In this document: one piece after another, positions 5,408 to 6,466 of the stretch
Layout: each line of letters opens with the position of its first letter
Position numbering within the stretch: the stretch's first letter is position 1
NCBI GenBank assembly: GCA_937910255.1
Contig: CALEOQ010000452.1
Coordinates: forward strand, 1 to 6,466
Origin: an uncultured Caulobacteraceae bacterium
Lineage (GTDB): Bacteria; Pseudomonadota; Alphaproteobacteria; Caulobacterales; Caulobacteraceae
Reading direction: 5' to 3'
Length of the DNA: 6,466 bases
The notes under the pieces: model-generated
The model's database searches: none
Told to the model about the DNA's origin: nothing
The model's input: only the letters and a program-made list of their open reading frames with translations
Translations under genes and position numbers: made by a program

Positions 5408-5710
5408 ATGTGGCTTGTTCCGTTTGTCCTGGCGACGGTCGTCGCCCAGGCGCCGCCCCCGCCGGAGCCCGCCGACCCCCAGCCGCAGCCTTCGGTGAGC
5501 CTTGAGGCGCCGAAGCCGGTGGAGGAGCTGATCGTGATCGCCCCGCCGCGGCAGGAGGAAGATCCGCCTGTCTATGGCGTGCTGACCGGACGTGGCGCGC
5601 GGGAGTTTGAAGCCCAAGCCGCCCTCAAGGCGCAGAAGCGGCGCTACCGCGACACGGGTTTGTTGAGCGACTATCCTGGCCTTCGCTGCGCGGTGTTCAA
5701 TCGCTGTTGA
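5408..5710 (+). CDS. Small exported proline-rich protein, function unknown
   Basis: This encodes a 100-residue protein. Residues 1-15 (MWLVPFVLATVVAQA) form a short hydrophobic signal-peptide-like segment with an A-Q-A cleavage pattern. They are followed by a proline- and glutamate-rich linker (about 16-55), a segment EEDPPVYGVLTGRGAREFEAQ, a basic stretch KAQKRRYRD, and a C-terminus CAVFNRC with two cysteines that could form a disulfide in the periplasm. There is no lipobox cysteine after the signal, so it is not an obvious lipoprotein. GGGGG at 5398-5402 precedes the ATG by five bases. It is divergent from parD and 38 bases before the acetyltransferase gene, so it could be co-transcribed with the latter. 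I recognise no family and assign no function. Confidence 0.6.
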   Translation: MWLVPFVLATVVAQAPPPPEPADPQPQPSVSLEAPKPVEELIVIAPPRQEEDPPVYGVLTGRGAREFEAQAALKAQKRRYRDTGLLSDYPGLRCAVFNRC

Positions 5711-5748
5711 GCCAGGCTGCGCAGCGGCGTTTGGCCAGGGGGCCTCAC

Positions 5749-6466
5749 ATGCAGACCGACCTTCTGGCGCGCTATGACGCCGAGATGCGGCGGGACCCGC
5801 CGCTGACGGAGGGGCTGGAGGCGACCCGGGTCGGGGGCCTTGTCCGGCTCAGCGGGCCCTACAACTGCATCGTCTATTCGGACCTGTCTGACGCCGATGC
5901 GGAGGCGCAGGTGGCGGCCGAGGTCGCCCATCTGCGCACGGCCGGCGGGGAACTGGAGTGGAAGGTCCACGGGCACGATCGGCCAGGCGACCTGCCGCGC
6001 ATCCTGGAGCGCCACGGCTTTGTCCCCGAGCCCATGGAGACCCTGCTGGTTCGCGCCCTGGACGAGACCTTTCCGCCGGTTTCGGCGGACCCGGACCTGT
6101 CGATCAGGACGATGACGACGGCTGGCGACATCGACGATTTCTTGCGCGCCGTGGAAGCGGCCTTCGGCCACCCGTTTCGCCATGACGGGGCGCAGCTTCT
6201 GGATGACATCCGTGCCGGCGTGGCCGCAGCGCATGTGGCCTATGTGGGCGGCGCGCCTGTGGCGGCGGGCCGGCTGGAGATGCCGCCGGGCCGCAGCTTC
6301 GCCGGTCTCTATACGGGCGGGGTGGCGCCGGCCTTTCGCGGCCGCGGCCTCTACCGCGCCCTGGTGCAGAGCCGGGCGCGGGCGGCCGCCGTCCGCGGCT
6401 TGTCCTTTCGTGTGACCCCGCCTCTGGGTGGCATGCGCTCGCTCCCGGCAATGCCCGGGCTTGCCC
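5749..6466 (+). CDS. GNAT-family N-acetyltransferase, 3' end outside the window
   Basis: The frame is open from ATG 5749 to the right edge, showing 239 residues. AGGGGG at 5737-5742 is a well-spaced ribosome binding site. The catalytic acetyl-CoA binding motif A is seen as GGVAPAFRGRGLYRALV (about 190-206), with Arg197-Gly-Arg-Gly200 as the pyrophosphate-binding R/QxxGxG/A loop. The final visible residues SLPAMPGLA resemble the SxPILxxLGF strand near the end of the GNAT fold, so only a few residues are missing. The N-terminal half ends in ERHGFVPEPMETLLV (about 87-101), itself like the end of a GNAT domain, suggesting a tandem protein with a degenerate first domain. It transfers an acetyl group from acetyl-CoA to an amine; the acceptor is unknown. 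No link with the neighbouring toxin-antitoxin remnant can be shown. Confidence 0.8.
   Translation, partial: MQTDLLARYDAEMRRDPPLTEGLEATRVGGLVRLSGPYNCIVYSDLSDADAEAQVAAEVAHLRTAGGELEWKVHGHDRPGDLPRILERHGFVPEPMETLLVRALDETFPPVSADPDLSIRTMTTAGDIDDFLRAVEAAFGHPFRHDGAQLLDDIRAGVAAAHVAYVGGAPVAAGRLEMPPGRSFAGLYTGGVAPAFRGRGLYRALVQSRARAAAVRGLSFRVTPPLGGMRSLPAMPGLA

Noticed and set aside
6380..6466. Frameshift near the end of the GNAT gene
   Set aside because: The last residues looked odd at first, but SLPAMPGLA aligns with the usual SxPILxxLG strand in the same frame, so no frameshift is needed.

Overview
The window looks like part of a high-GC alphaproteobacterial chromosome. A Caulobacterales-type host (Caulobacter or Phenylobacterium) is my guess from the base composition, from tightly overlapping genes with ATGA and TAATG junctions, and from the gene families present. 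The assignment is an inference, because there is no rRNA or other marker gene here.

Bases 1-3986 hold a co-directional, probably co-transcribed catabolic cluster that continues off the left edge. It contains the C-terminal part of a RutA-like flavin monooxygenase, a RutB-like isochorismatase-fold cysteine hydrolase, an M20-family metallohydrolase with an atypical active site, a RutF/HpaC-type flavin reductase, and a TauD/TfdA-type Fe(II)/2-oxoglutarate dioxygenase. The first three junctions overlap by 1-4 bases and the last gap is 14 bases. The monooxygenase, hydrolase and flavin reductase resemble rutA, rutB and rutF of uracil catabolism. The M20 hydrolase and the dioxygenase are not Rut proteins, so the natural substrate is probably a different amide or N-heterocycle that is cleaved oxidatively, hydrolysed and then hydroxylated.

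Bases 3987-4147 are an unusually structured intergenic stretch. Several perfect or near-perfect stem-loops are packed end to end, and the last one encloses the ribosome binding site of the next gene. It could be a cis-regulatory RNA leader. Bases 4148-4921 encode a phytanoyl-CoA dioxygenase (PhyH) family protein whose base composition is visibly lower in GC than the operon to its left, which suggests separate acquisition.

Bases 4922-5407 hold, on the minus strand, a ParD-type antitoxin gene. Immediately downstream of it, at a GTGA overlap, lies a ParE toxin start that stops after 19 codons, so the antitoxin appears to have been orphaned by a deletion. A perfect inverted repeat upstream of parD is a candidate autoregulatory operator. 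The right end carries a small exported proline-rich protein of unknown function (5408-5710) and a GNAT acetyltransferase (5749 to the edge, incomplete). I saw no tRNA, rRNA, CRISPR array or insertion sequence.
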